A stretch of 64,000 bases of DNA from Nocardioides litoris (lineage in GTDB: Bacteria > Actinomycetota > Actinomycetes > Propionibacteriales > Nocardioidaceae): contig NZ_VDMR01000001.1 of assembly GCF_006346315.1 (NCBI RefSeq), positions 992,001-1,056,000 of the forward strand. Reading direction: 5' to 3'. The translations under genes and the position numbers were made by a program. The notes under the pieces were generated by a model. It saw only the letters and a list, made by a program, of their open reading frames with translations, searched no databases and was not told where the DNA came from. Numbering within the stretch: the first letter of the stretch is position 1; each line of letters starts with the position of its first letter. Positions 1-10,011 of this stretch are shown here, piece after piece.

Positions 1-2
1 CC

Positions 3-533
3 CACGTCGAGGACGCCGTGGCCAAGGGGGCGCGGGTCCTCGCCGGCGGCCGGGCCCGCCCCGACCTCGGGCCCTACTTCTTCGAGCCGACCATCCTCGA
101 GGGCGTCACGCCCGAGATGACCTGCTTCGGCCAGGAGACCTTCGGCCCGGTCGTCTCGCTCTACCGCTTCCACGACGAGGCCGACGCGGTCGCTCGCGCC
201 AACGACGGCGAGTACGGCCTGAACGCCTCGGTCTGGACCCAGGACGGCGCCCGCGGCCGTGAGGTCGCCCGCGCCGTCAAGTGCGGCACCGTCAACGTCA
301 ACGAGGCCTTCGGGGCGACGTTCGCCAGCATCGACTCGCCCATGGGCGGCATGCGCGAGTCGGGCATGGGCCGCCGCCAGGGCGCCGAGGGGATCCGCCG
401 CTACACCGAGTCGCAGTCGGTCGCGACGCAGCGCGGGCTGCGGCTCGCGCCGGTCCTCGGCATGTCCGACGAGACCTACGCCAAGGTCATGACCGCCAAC
501 CTCCGCCTCATGAACAAGCTGGGAAGGGCCTGA
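3..533 (+). CDS. Aldehyde dehydrogenase, C-terminal part (succinate-semialdehyde dehydrogenase type)
   Basis: The reading frame is open from the left edge, so the N-terminus and the catalytic cysteine lie outside the window. About 176 residues remain. They carry the end of the aldehyde dehydrogenase fold: a conserved block QETFGPVVSLYRF, then NDGEYGLNASVWT, and the motif PMGGMRESGMGRRQG near the C-terminus. These blocks and the tail resemble actinobacterial succinate-semialdehyde dehydrogenases of the GabD2 group, which oxidise succinic semialdehyde to succinate with NAD(P); the exact substrate is an inference. The stop lies 6 bases before the next ATG, so it is probably co-transcribed with the GMC oxidoreductase. 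Confidence 0.9.
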   Translation, partial: HVEDAVAKGARVLAGGRARPDLGPYFFEPTILEGVTPEMTCFGQETFGPVVSLYRFHDEADAVARANDGEYGLNASVWTQDGARGREVARAVKCGTVNVNEAFGATFASIDSPMGGMRESGMGRRQGAEGIRRYTESQSVATQRGLRLAPVLGMSDETYAKVMTANLRLMNKLGRA

Positions 534-539
534 ACTGCC

Positions 540-2258
540 ATGAGTGAGCACGAGCACGACTTCGACGTCCTCATCGTGGGGTCCGGCTTCGGCGGCTCCG
601 TCGCCGCCCTGCGCCTGACCGAGAAGGGCTACCGCGTCGGCGTCCTCGAGGCCGGTCCGCGCTTCGAGGACGACGACTTCTCCTCCGGCACCCTCGACGT
701 GACCCGCTACCTGTGGGCCCCCGCCCTCGGCTGCTACGGCATCCAGCGCATCGATGCCCTGCGCGACACCCTCATCGTCGCCGGTGCCGGCGTCGGTGGC
801 GGCTCCCTGGTCTACGCCAACACGCTCTACGAGCCGCTCGAGCAGTTCTACCGCGACCCGCAGTGGTCGGGCATCACGGACTGGAAGGACGAGCTCGCCC
901 CGTTCTACGACCAGGCCAAGCGGATGCTCGGCGTCGTCGACAACCCCGTCCGCACGCCCGCCGACGACGTCATGGAGGAGGTCGCCGGCGAGATGGGGGT
1001 GGCCGACACCTTCCGCCCGACGCCGGTCGGCGTGTTCTTCGGAGGCCCCGGCGCCCAGCCCGGCGAGAAGATCGCCGACCCGTTCTTCGGGGGCGAGGGC
1101 CCCGACCGCAACGCCTGCCTCAACTGCGGCGAGTGCATGTCGGGCTGCCGCCACAACGCCAAGAACACCCTGGTCAAGAACTACCTGTACCTGGCCGAGA
1201 AGCGCGGCGCGAAGGTCCTGCCGCTCACCACCGTCACCCGCGTCACGCCCCGCGACGGCGGCGGGTACGACGTCGACGTCAAGTACACCAAGGCCAAGCG
1301 CGCCACGGCCAGGACGACCCGCACCCTCACCGCCGAGCACGTCATCATGGCCGCGGCCGCCCTCGGCACCCAGAAGCTGCTGCACCGGATGAAGGACGAG
1401 GGCCACCTGCCCCGGCTGTCCGAGCGGCTGGGCTACCTCTCGCGCACCAACTCCGAGTCGATCCTCGGTGCCATCGCCCCCAAGAGCGACACCACCGACT
1501 ACTCCTACGGCGTCGCGATCACCTCGAGCTTCCACCCCGACGAGCACACCCACATCGAGCCGTGCCGCTACGGCAAGGGCTTCAACACCATGGCCATGCT
1601 GCAGACGGTGCTCACCGACGGTGACGGACCCATCCCGCGCTGGCAGACGTGGATGCGGGAGATGTGGAAGGAGAAGAGGAACCTCCTCAACCTCTACGAC
1701 CTCAAGCACTGGTCCGAGCGCACCGTCATCGCCCTGGTGATGCAGAGCCTCGACAACTCCATCACCACCTACGGCAAGAAGACCCGGTTCGGGTGGCGGA
1801 TGACCTCGCGCCAGGGCCACGGCGCCCCCAACCCGACCTGGATCCCCGCGGCCAACGAGGCGGTGCGCCGCATCGCGGGCGTGCTCGGCGGCACCGCCGG
1901 CGGCAACATCGGCGAGCCGTTCAACATGCCGCTCACCGCCCACTTCATCGGCGGCTGCGCCATCGGCACCTCGCCCGAGACCGGTGTCGTCGACGCCTAC
2001 CAGCGCGTCTACGGCCACCCCGGCCTGCACGTCGCCGACGGGTCGGCCATCTCGGCCAACCTCGGCGTCAACCCGTCGCTGACCATCACCGCGCAGGCCG
2101 AGCGCGCCATGTCGTTCTGGCCCAACAAGGGCGAGACCGACCCGCGCCCCGCCCTGGGCGAGGACTACCGCCGCCTCGAGCCCGTCGAGCCCCGCCACCC
2201 GGCGGTCCCGCCCACGGCGTACGGCGCCCTGCGGCTGCCCATCGTCGGCGTCTCCTGA
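540..2258 (+). CDS. GMC-family FAD oxidoreductase, ChoD (cholesterol oxidase)-like
   Basis: A 572-residue flavoprotein. The N-terminus has the FAD-binding glycine motif VGSGFGGSVAALRL (about residues 13-26). A second FAD block, GAGVGGGSLVYANTL, lies near residue 83. The C-terminus has GLHVADGSAISANLGVNPS (about 502-520), the GMC C-terminal signature. Around residue 193 there is a cysteine cluster, CLNCGECMSGCRHNAKNT (C-x2-C-x2-C-x3-C), which looks like an iron-sulfur ligand set. Such oxidases use FAD to oxidise alcohols or sterols. A choD-like gene near gua genes is also known in mycobacteria, and guaA lies 2.2 kb downstream here. The native substrate cannot be read from the sequence. Confidence 0.9.
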   Translation: MSEHEHDFDVLIVGSGFGGSVAALRLTEKGYRVGVLEAGPRFEDDDFSSGTLDVTRYLWAPALGCYGIQRIDALRDTLIVAGAGVGGGSLVYANTLYEPLEQFYRDPQWSGITDWKDELAPFYDQAKRMLGVVDNPVRTPADDVMEEVAGEMGVADTFRPTPVGVFFGGPGAQPGEKIADPFFGGEGPDRNACLNCGECMSGCRHNAKNTLVKNYLYLAEKRGAKVLPLTTVTRVTPRDGGGYDVDVKYTKAKRATARTTRTLTAEHVIMAAAALGTQKLLHRMKDEGHLPRLSERLGYLSRTNSESILGAIAPKSDTTDYSYGVAITSSFHPDEHTHIEPCRYGKGFNTMAMLQTVLTDGDGPIPRWQTWMREMWKEKRNLLNLYDLKHWSERTVIALVMQSLDNSITTYGKKTRFGWRMTSRQGHGAPNPTWIPAANEAVRRIAGVLGGTAGGNIGEPFNMPLTAHFIGGCAIGTSPETGVVDAYQRVYGHPGLHVADGSAISANLGVNPSLTITAQAERAMSFWPNKGETDPRPALGEDYRRLEPVEPRHPAVPPTAYGALRLPIVGVS

Positions 2259-2351
2259 CGCCCGCGAGGGCGGTGGTCCAGACCGGTCGGAGATCGCGAC
2301 GAAAAACTTCGTGACCGGCCGTAACCCCCGCCCGAGGCCCTCGTTGAGCCT

Positions 2352-2471
2352 GTGAACTCGGTGTACACATGCTCCCTCCCGAAGGGCCGAGTTCACCAGT
2401 CCGTGCGATGTCCAACCGCGTGGACGCGCAGCCCCGCCACCCTCCCTCCCCGGCGGGGCTGCTGCATTTTT
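2352..2471 (+). ncRNA. Candidate 6C small RNA (two hairpins with C-rich loops)
   Basis: Two stem-loops lie in the 293-bp gap after the GMC oxidoreductase. The first pairs GTGAACTCGG (2352-2361) with CCGAGTTCAC (2387-2396) around a loop containing CTCCCTCCC. The second pairs GCAGCCCCGCC (2428-2438) with GGCGGGGCTGC (2452-2462) around ACCCTCCCTCCCC and is followed by five T. Two hairpins with at least six C in each loop, the second acting as a terminator, is the defining layout of the actinobacterial 6C RNA. Family membership is inferred by eye, with no covariance search. The RNA would end about 80 bases before the alcohol dehydrogenase start, so it could be independent or a leader. Confidence 0.7.
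2428..2471 (+). terminator. Rho-independent terminator of the small RNA
   Basis: A perfect 11-bp GC stem (2428-2438 with 2452-2462), a 13-base C-rich loop, and TTTTT at 2467-2471 four bases after the stem. It is the most classical intrinsic terminator in the window and should stop transcripts from the small RNA or the upstream oxidoreductase. Confidence 0.85.
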
Positions 2472-2551
2472 CCCTGGTCGCCCTGGTCGCCCCGGTCACG
2501 GTCGCGCAACGGGTGGTCCGCACCGGACGGGAAACCTGCTGGGCTGGCCCC

Positions 2552-3586
2552 ATGAGCGACAACACCGGCGCCGCCCGCAGCAGGGCCGCCCAGGTCACCG
2601 AGAACGGCAAGCTCGAGCTGGTCGACCGCGAGGTCCCCACGCCCGGACGCGGCGAGGTCCTCGTCGCGGTCGAGGCCTGCGGGGTCTGCCACTCCGACGC
2701 CTTCACCGTCGAGGGCTGGATGCCCGGGATCGAGCTGCCCCGGGTGCCGGGCCACGAGATCGCGGGCCGGGTCGAGGCCGTCGGCGAGGACGTCGAGCCG
2801 TGGGCGGTCGGCGACCGTGTCGGCGTCGGCTGGTTCGGCGGGCACTGCGGCCACTGCGACCCCTGCCGTCGCGGCGACATGATCAGCTGCACCAACGGCG
2901 TCGTGCCGGGCATCGCCTACGACGGCGGGTACGCCGACCACGTGGTCGTCCCGCAGAGCGCGCTGGCCGCGATCCCCGACGACCTCAGCGCCGTGCAGGC
3001 CGCGCCGCTGATGTGCGCCGGCATCACGTCGTTCAACGCCCTGCGCGACAGCGGCGCCCGCCCGGGCGACCTCGTCGCCGTCCTCGGGGTCGGCGGGCTG
3101 GGGCACCTCGGTGTCCAGATGGCTCGCCGGATGGGCTTCGAGGTCGTGGCCATCGCCCGCGGCACCGACAAGCAGGAGCAGGCCGAGCGGCTCGGCGCCC
3201 ACCACTACCTCGACTCCACCGCCGTCGACGTCGCCGAGGAGCTGACCGCGCTGGGCGGGGCCGCGGCCATCCTGGCGACCGTCACCGCCCCCGACGCGAT
3301 GAGCGCGGTCGTCGGCGGTCTCCGTCCGCGCGGTCGGATGGTCGTGGTCGGCGCCTCCACCGACCCGATGCAGATCCCGCCGTTCGCCCTCATCCCGGGC
3401 AGCACCGGTGTCGTCGGGCACGCCTCGGGCACCTCGAAGGACTCCGAGGACACGATGCGCTTCGTCGCCCTCCAGGGCATCGAGGCGATGGTCGAGACCT
3501 ACCCGCTCGAGCAGGCCGCCGAGGGCTACGCGCGGATGATGAGCGGCGACGCCCGGTTCCGGGTGGTGCTCACCACCGGCGCGTGA
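2552..3586 (+). CDS. Zinc-dependent alcohol dehydrogenase (medium-chain family)
   Basis: A 344-residue MDR enzyme. The ATG at 2552 is preferred because it gives the usual family length; the frame stays open upstream to 2369 but runs into the small-RNA terminator. Catalytic zinc ligands are visible in CGVCHSD and GHEIAG. The structural zinc site CGHCDPCRRGDMISC (C-x2-C-x2-C-x7-C) is present. The Rossmann motif GVGGLGHLGVQMARRMG binds NAD(P). It should interconvert alcohols and aldehydes or ketones; the substrate is unknown. The neighbouring aldehyde dehydrogenase could use its product, though a terminator separates them. Confidence 0.93.
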   Translation: MSDNTGAARSRAAQVTENGKLELVDREVPTPGRGEVLVAVEACGVCHSDAFTVEGWMPGIELPRVPGHEIAGRVEAVGEDVEPWAVGDRVGVGWFGGHCGHCDPCRRGDMISCTNGVVPGIAYDGGYADHVVVPQSALAAIPDDLSAVQAAPLMCAGITSFNALRDSGARPGDLVAVLGVGGLGHLGVQMARRMGFEVVAIARGTDKQEQAERLGAHHYLDSTAVDVAEELTALGGAAAILATVTAPDAMSAVVGGLRPRGRMVVVGASTDPMQIPPFALIPGSTGVVGHASGTSKDSEDTMRFVALQGIEAMVETYPLEQAAEGYARMMSGDARFRVVLTTGA

Positions 3587-3593
3587 CCCGCGA

Positions 3594-4430
3594 TCACTCC
3601 CCGAGGTCCCACGGCATCGTGCGGCCCAGCAGCGTCTCCAGCCGGGCGACCTCGGGGCGGTAGTGCTCGGCCAGCTGCCGCCGGTCGTCCTCGGCGACCT
3701 CGATCCGCCAGCGCGGGGAGCCGCGCAGCCGCTCGGGCACCGCGCCCATCGCCCGGCGCACGACGGGGGAGGCGTGGCGACGCCGCAGGTCGAAGTCACG
3801 GCCGCGGGCGTTGCGGGCCAGCTCGAGGTCGCGCGGCACGAACCCCGGCCGGACGCCGAGGTGCTCGAAGGTGCGGCGCAGGGTCGGGCGCTTGGCCGCG
3901 TCGGGCCGGATGTCGGTCTCGTAGACCAGCACCAGGAAGCGCTCGCGGGGGAAGTGCTCGAGCCAGGCGCTGAGCTGGGTGCCGTGGTCGCCGAGCTCGC
4001 GGACGTCGGGGTAGCGCTCGACGGCCTCGAGCAGCCCCACCGAGGGCGGGTACCGCCGGGCCTGCATGTGGTGGAAGTAGGCGCTCACGGCCCGGTCGAC
4101 CGGGTGGCGCAGGCACACGACCAGCTGCAGGTCGGGGTAGGACGCCGCGACCCGCTCGGCGATGCCCAGGTAGTTGTTGCTCGTCGGCGTGCCGACCGTC
4201 CACCAGTAGTTGGGGGTGAACTCGCCGACCGCCCGGTGCCGCGGACGCTCGCGGAACTGCTCCTCGTACCACCCCATGCCCCGCGACCAGGCCTCGCGGT
4301 GGTTGAAGAACTGGAGCTCCTTGCGCACCCCCGTGCCGACCTGGGGGTGCTGGGCGACCGCCCGGGCCAGCCAGGTCGTGCCGCCCTTCTGGGTCCCGAT
4401 GCAGAGGAAGGTCGGGGCGGGCACGGCCAC
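3594..4430 (-). CDS. Sulfotransferase family protein
   Basis: A 278-residue PAPS-dependent sulfotransferase. The 5'-phosphosulfate loop is CIGTQKGGTTWLARAV near residue 10 and the 3'-phosphate motif is CLRHPVDRAVSAYFHH near residue 105. No signal peptide or membrane segment is seen, so it is probably cytosolic and moves sulfate from PAPS to a small molecule or lipid. On the minus strand a -10-like TAGACT ends 7 bases before the GTG at 4424, which suggests a leaderless start two codons inside the 4430 start given here. It faces guaA divergently and no other sulfation gene is nearby. Confidence 0.88.
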   Translation of the reverse strand: MAVPAPTFLCIGTQKGGTTWLARAVAQHPQVGTGVRKELQFFNHREAWSRGMGWYEEQFRERPRHRAVGEFTPNYWWTVGTPTSNNYLGIAERVAASYPDLQLVVCLRHPVDRAVSAYFHHMQARRYPPSVGLLEAVERYPDVRELGDHGTQLSAWLEHFPRERFLVLVYETDIRPDAAKRPTLRRTFEHLGVRPGFVPRDLELARNARGRDFDLRRRHASPVVRRAMGAVPERLRGSPRWRIEVAEDDRRQLAEHYRPEVARLETLLGRTMPWDLGE

Positions 4431-4431
4431 G

Positions 4432-4462
4432 AGTCTAGGAAGGGCCGGCCCCTCGATAGGCT
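4432..4462. promoter_or_regulatory. Divergent promoter elements, sulfotransferase and guaA
   Basis: On the plus strand TAGGCT (4457-4462) lies 6 bases before the guaA ATG. On the minus strand TAGACT (4437 down to 4432) lies 7 bases before a sulfotransferase GTG at 4424. Both match the actinobacterial -10 pattern TAnnnT and would make near-leaderless messages. No convincing -35 hexamers are visible. Confidence 0.5.
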
Positions 4463-4468
4463 CCGGCC

Positions 4469-6034
<1,566 letters not shown>

Positions 6035-6047
6035 GGACGGTGTCGAC

Positions 6048-6527
6048 GTGCCGCAGGTGACGGCCCAGGCGTGGGTGCCCGTGCCGCCCGAGACGGCGTT
6101 CGCGGTCTCCCAGACCACGGGCGAGGTCCGCCTGCGCTGGGACCCGTTCATCAGGTCCCAGCGGCTGCTCGACGCCGAGCGGCCGGGCGCCGGCGTGCAC
6201 ACCTACACCCGCGCCCGGGTGGGCCCGACGATGGTCAGCCGCTACGTCTCCTACCGCCCGCCGACGTCGGTCGGGATGACGATGGAGGAGGGGCCGTGGT
6301 TCTTCGCCTCCTTCGGGGGCGGGTGGCGGTTCGTGCCCGAGGAGCGCGACGGCGTGGCCGGGTGCCGCGCGACCTGGAAGTACACCTGGTCGACGAAGCC
6401 CGCGTGGCTCTCGCCGGTCGCCGACCGGGTCGGGTCGTGGCTGCTCGGACGTGAGATCCGGGCCCGGATCGCCGCCTGGGCCCGGGCCTGCGAGGACCCG
6501 GTGGTCCTGGCGGCCGTCGACGCCTGA
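6048..6527 (+). CDS. SRPBCC-fold (polyketide cyclase/dehydrase-like) protein
   Basis: A 159-residue protein with GTG start, placed 13 bases after guaA with GAGGA upstream. It starts with an intermolecular-pocket pattern, VPVPPETAFAVSQTTG, followed by RLRWDP and a hydrophobic C-terminal helix, typical of the SRPBCC/Bet v1 superfamily. These proteins bind hydrophobic ligands; no catalytic residue can be named. No signal peptide is seen. Function unknown; translational coupling to guaA does not imply a purine role. Confidence 0.78.
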   Translation: MPQVTAQAWVPVPPETAFAVSQTTGEVRLRWDPFIRSQRLLDAERPGAGVHTYTRARVGPTMVSRYVSYRPPTSVGMTMEEGPWFFASFGGGWRFVPEERDGVAGCRATWKYTWSTKPAWLSPVADRVGSWLLGREIRARIAAWARACEDPVVLAAVDA

Positions 6528-6692
6528 GGGGCACCTCGGGGCCGGTGGGGCGCCCGCTCGGGTGGGGCTCGGCCAAACCCCTGCCCTGACCCGCTCGGGT
6601 GACGTAGCGTGCGGACGTCCGGCTCGGCACCCCCGCCGACGGTCCCCTCGGGGCCGTCGCCGCCCAGCACCCCCAGCTCCCTGGAGTCCCTC

Positions 6693-8012
6693 GTGCACCT
6701 GCGCTTCCGCCGCTCCGCCGCGGCCGTCGCCGTCGCCGCCCTCGTCCTGGCGCCCGCCGTGGCCGAGGCGCGCGTCATCAACGGCGGCAACGGCAACAAC
6801 AAGATCACCGGCACCAAGAAGGCCGACCGCATCGACGGCCGGGGCGGCAACGACCGCATCTCCGGCAAGGGCGGCGGCGACCGCATCGTCGGCGGCTGGG
6901 GCAACGACCGCCTCTCGGGCGACGGTGGCAACGACCGCATCGACGCCGGGATCGGCAACGACACCATCATCGGCGGGCCGGGCAACGACAACGTCGTCGC
7001 CGGCCTCGGGGACGACTCGGTCGACGGCGGCTCCGGCAGCGACACCGTCGTCGCGGGCGACGGCAACGACGTGCTCGTCGGCGGCGACGGCAACGACGAC
7101 CTCAAGGCCGCCAGCGGCAACGACCGCATCGACGGCGGCGTGGGCAACGACAAGATCGACTCCGGCATCGGCAACGACCGGGTCACCGCCGGCGACGGTG
7201 CCGACCGCGCCGGCGGCGGCGACGGTGACGACGTCATCGACGCCGGCCCGGGCAACGACCCGCACCTGATCGGCCTCGGCGGCAACGACACGATCCTCGG
7301 CGGCACCGGCGACGACCGTCCGGCCGGCAAGGGTGACCTCGGCATCAACGGCGGCGCCGGCAACGACCGCCTCGACGGCGGCACCGGCAACGACGAGCTC
7401 AACGGTGTCGCGGGCAACGACACCGTCATCGGGGGTGTCGGCGACGACTACGTGCAGGGTGGTGAAGGCAACGACCGGGTCTACGGGACCGTCGGACGCG
7501 ACCAGCTCGACGGCGACGGCGGCGATGACTTCATCGACGGCGGACCCGGCGACAGCTCGTGCCCCGGGTTCATCGCCAGGCCCGGGACCTTCAACAGCTG
7601 CCCCAGCGCACCGTTCCCGGCCAGCGGCACCCCGAGGTCGATCAACATCACCGGCGACGCGGGCGCCGACATCATCTATCCCGGCGACGGCATCGACAAC
7701 GTCTTCGGCGAGGAGGGCGGCGACCTCATCGTGGTGGTCGACGACGGTCAGTACGACCGCCTCTACTGCAGCGACGCCGCCAGCGGGGGCGGCGTCGACG
7801 CCGGTGACCGCATCATCTTCGTCGGCGGTCGGGACGGTCGTGACGACCTCCAGGGCTGCAACGGCCAGATCGAGGTGCTGAGCCTCCAGCAGTTCGACCG
7901 CGACCCCCGCTTCGTCTTCCCGGGCACGTCGACCCGCTTGCCGCGTCCGACCACGGCGTACGTCGCCGCACGGCCCGCGGGCGCCCTGGCCCGCGGGACC
8001 GCGCTGCTCTGA
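6693..8012 (+). CDS. Secreted RTX-type calcium-binding repeat protein
   Basis: From GTG 6693, chosen because GGAG lies 6 bases upstream and a signal peptide begins there, the protein has 439 residues. The signal is RFRRSAAAVAVAALVLAPAVAEA. It is followed by about two dozen glycine/aspartate nonapeptides of the type GGxGNDxhx (for example GGNDRISGK, GGPGNDNVV), which form calcium-binding beta-rolls. After residue 300 the repeats decay, and a stretch with two cysteine pairs follows (SSCPG/NSCPS, LYCSD/QGCNG). There is no adjacent type I secretion system; the Sec-type signal suits a Gram-positive cell. Role unknown: surface matrix, adhesion or calcium buffering are possible. Confidence 0.88.
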   Translation: MHLRFRRSAAAVAVAALVLAPAVAEARVINGGNGNNKITGTKKADRIDGRGGNDRISGKGGGDRIVGGWGNDRLSGDGGNDRIDAGIGNDTIIGGPGNDNVVAGLGDDSVDGGSGSDTVVAGDGNDVLVGGDGNDDLKAASGNDRIDGGVGNDKIDSGIGNDRVTAGDGADRAGGGDGDDVIDAGPGNDPHLIGLGGNDTILGGTGDDRPAGKGDLGINGGAGNDRLDGGTGNDELNGVAGNDTVIGGVGDDYVQGGEGNDRVYGTVGRDQLDGDGGDDFIDGGPGDSSCPGFIARPGTFNSCPSAPFPASGTPRSINITGDAGADIIYPGDGIDNVFGEEGGDLIVVVDDGQYDRLYCSDAASGGGVDAGDRIIFVGGRDGRDDLQGCNGQIEVLSLQQFDRDPRFVFPGTSTRLPRPTTAYVAARPAGALARGTALL

Positions 8013-8028
8013 ATGGTCTCGAGATGAC

Positions 8029-8517
8029 CTAGACGTCCAGGTCGCTCTCGTCGAGCACCCGGTCGTCATCGTCGACGACGTGCACCGCGGCCTCCTCGGC
8101 GGAGGCCGCGGCGCCGTCGATGCCGACGTCGTCACCGACCAGGTCCTTCTCGGTGTCGGTGTGCGCGCCCTCGTCGGGGGCGACGAGGCGCCCGGCGCGC
8201 TCGCGACCCACCTCGCCGTCGTCGATCGCGGCCTCCGCCTGCTCGTCGGGGGCGGGGTCGAACGGGTCGGGCTCGGGCACCTCCTGGGCCAGGCGCTGCT
8301 CGAGCGTCTCGCCCACCGCCTCCTCGTACGGCGTGTTGCCGTAGCCCTGGCCGGCCGACCACTTCTCGGGCGGTGAGTAGCCCCGGTCGAGCTCGTCGGT
8401 GACGTCGCTGTCGTCGCCGGTGACGAGGTCGTCGCCCGCGTTGGGCTGGTCCTCGTCGTCGACGCTGTAGTCGCCGTAGCTCTCGGCGTCGGTCGTGGGG
8501 TCGTCGGTCTGGCTCAT
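8029..8517 (-). CDS. DUF5709-type acidic protein
   Basis: A 162-residue, strongly acidic, low-complexity protein with no membrane segment. Landmarks are the N-terminal MSQTDDPTTDAESYGDY, the central block RGYSPPEKWSAGQGYGNTP and an ending rich in Asp/Glu. This arrangement matches the actinobacterial DUF5709 family, whose function is unknown. It converges with the RTX gene with only 16 bases between the stops, and no hairpin is visible there. Probably soluble and partly disordered. Confidence 0.82.
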   Translation of the reverse strand: MSQTDDPTTDAESYGDYSVDDEDQPNAGDDLVTGDDSDVTDELDRGYSPPEKWSAGQGYGNTPYEEAVGETLEQRLAQEVPEPDPFDPAPDEQAEAAIDDGEVGRERAGRLVAPDEGAHTDTEKDLVGDDVGIDGAAASAEEAAVHVVDDDDRVLDESDLDV

Positions 8518-8584
8518 GACCTCACCGTAGGCACGCCCGCAGGTGCCCGACAGGACCCACCGGGGGGAGGGGCCGGGTGCGCCC

Positions 8585-9622
8585 TCACCCCGCCGGGTCG
8601 ACGGCCACCCGCACCCGCGGCAGGCCGGACGCCTGCTCCTCGCGCAACCACGCGACCAGCCGCTCCCGCACGTGGCAGCGCAGGTCGAACAGCGTCGGCG
8701 CGTCGTACGACGTCACCAGCACGCGCACGCGCACGAACCCGCCGACGGCGTCGGTGACCTGCACCAGCGCGGTGCGGCCGTCCCACATCGACCCGGCCGA
8801 CTCCATGACCGCGGGCAGCGCCGCGCGCAGGCGGTCGACGTCGACGGTCCAGTCGACGTCGAGCTCGACCGCCCCGAGCAGCTCGGAGCTCTTGCGGGTC
8901 CAGTTCTGGAACGGCGTGGTGGTGAAGTAGGTCGACGGCATGACCATGCGCCGGTCGTCCCAGAGCCGCACGACGACGTAGGACAGCGTGATCTCCTTGA
9001 TGCGGCCCCACTCGCCCTCGACGATGACGGCGTCGTCGACCCGGATGGCGTCGTTGAAGGCCAGCTGGATCCCGGCGAAGACGTTGGCCAGGGTCGACTG
9101 GGCGGCGAGCGCGGCGACGACCGAGAGCAGGCCGGCCGAGGCCAGCAGGCTGGCGCCGAGGGTGCGCACGCCGGGGAAGCTGAGCAGGATCGCGCCGAGG
9201 GCGACCACGACGACGGCGACGACGGTCAGCCGGCGGATCAGCAGCACCTGGGTGCGCACGCGGCGGGCCTGCAGGTTGTCGCGCACGTCGACGTCGACGC
9301 GGCCGAGGGTGAGGTCCTCGACGAGGAGCAGCACCACGGCGAGCAGCCACGCGCCGGCGGCGATGGCACCGACGCGGCACACGAGGGCGGCGGCGTCCCA
9401 CCACCAGGAGGCACCACCGCGGACGCCGGCCACCCACGCGGTGGCGGCCAGGACCAGCAGGAGCAGGCGGAAGGGGCGGCGGGCGGCGTCGGCCAGCCGG
9501 GTGGCGGGCGACCAGCGGCGGCCGATCGCCCGCACGAGGACGTGCACGACGACGACCGTGGCCAGCACGCCGAGCAGCGCGGAACCGGCCGCGACGAGCG
9601 CGTGGGTCAGGGAGACGGACAT
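8585..9622 (-). CDS. MscS-family mechanosensitive ion channel
   Basis: A 345-residue membrane protein. Transmembrane helices occupy roughly residues 5-25, 50-65, 78-105 and 130-175. The pore-lining helix is followed by the MscS core AALAAQSTLANVFAGIQLAF and the beta-domain VDDAVIVEGEWGRIKEI. The cytoplasmic C-terminal domain ends near LPRVRVAVDPAG. The family opens under membrane tension to release solutes during hypo-osmotic shock. ATG start at 9622. No partner gene is evident. Confidence 0.9.
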   Translation of the reverse strand: MSVSLTHALVAAGSALLGVLATVVVVHVLVRAIGRRWSPATRLADAARRPFRLLLLVLAATAWVAGVRGGASWWWDAAALVCRVGAIAAGAWLLAVVLLLVEDLTLGRVDVDVRDNLQARRVRTQVLLIRRLTVVAVVVVALGAILLSFPGVRTLGASLLASAGLLSVVAALAAQSTLANVFAGIQLAFNDAIRVDDAVIVEGEWGRIKEITLSYVVVRLWDDRRMVMPSTYFTTTPFQNWTRKSSELLGAVELDVDWTVDVDRLRAALPAVMESAGSMWDGRTALVQVTDAVGGFVRVRVLVTSYDAPTLFDLRCHVRERLVAWLREEQASGLPRVRVAVDPAG

Positions 9623-9679
9623 GGCCCCATGGTGACCGTCTCCCTGCCCCGGCGCGTCAGGGCGTGCGCCCCGGGTGGG

Positions 9680-9841
9680 TCAGGCGGCGCTCCGCCGCCC
9701 GTTGAAGATGCTCCAGCCGCCGGGGCCGACGGCCAGGCCGACCACGATGAGGATGATCCCGAACAGGATCGAACCTTGGATGAGCGTCACCACGCCCCAG
9801 ACGACGAGGATGACGGCGAGGATCCAGAGAAGGAAACCCAT
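9680..9841 (-). CDS. Small membrane protein, two predicted helices (53 residues)
   Basis: The ATG at 9841 is preceded on the minus strand by AGGAG with a 9-base gap, which decides the start over longer upstream options. The peptide has two hydrophobic helices (about residues 3-20 and 25-40) and ends in GPGGWSIFNGRRSAA. It resembles small actinobacterial membrane peptides of the DUF6131 kind, but that is an impression only. Function unknown. It follows the MscS gene's start region and probably has its own promoter. Confidence 0.7.
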   Translation of the reverse strand: MGFLLWILAVILVVWGVVTLIQGSILFGIILIVVGLAVGPGGWSIFNGRRSAA

Positions 9842-10011
9842 GGGTTGGTGCTCCTGACTGCTTGTGGCCCGCGCTTGCGCGATGGGGGTGGGCCGGCCCG
9901 GATCTCGGGCGTCTCCGACCATCTCGCCGCGCCCGCTGTCGCCGAACCACCCGTGCGGGGGCCACCCCCTGGGACGCTCCGCCGCGGCGGGCGGCGCGGC
10001 AGGGTGGAGGC

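Noticed and set aside
2369..2551. N-terminal extension of the alcohol dehydrogenase from the ATG at 2369
   Set aside because: It would run through the small-RNA terminator and gives 61 extra residues unlike any alcohol dehydrogenase.
6693..7560. DNA tandem repeat inside the RTX gene as a CRISPR-like array
   Set aside because: The GGCAACGAC words follow a codon-level nonapeptide period inside a clear reading frame; there are no constant repeats with unique spacers.
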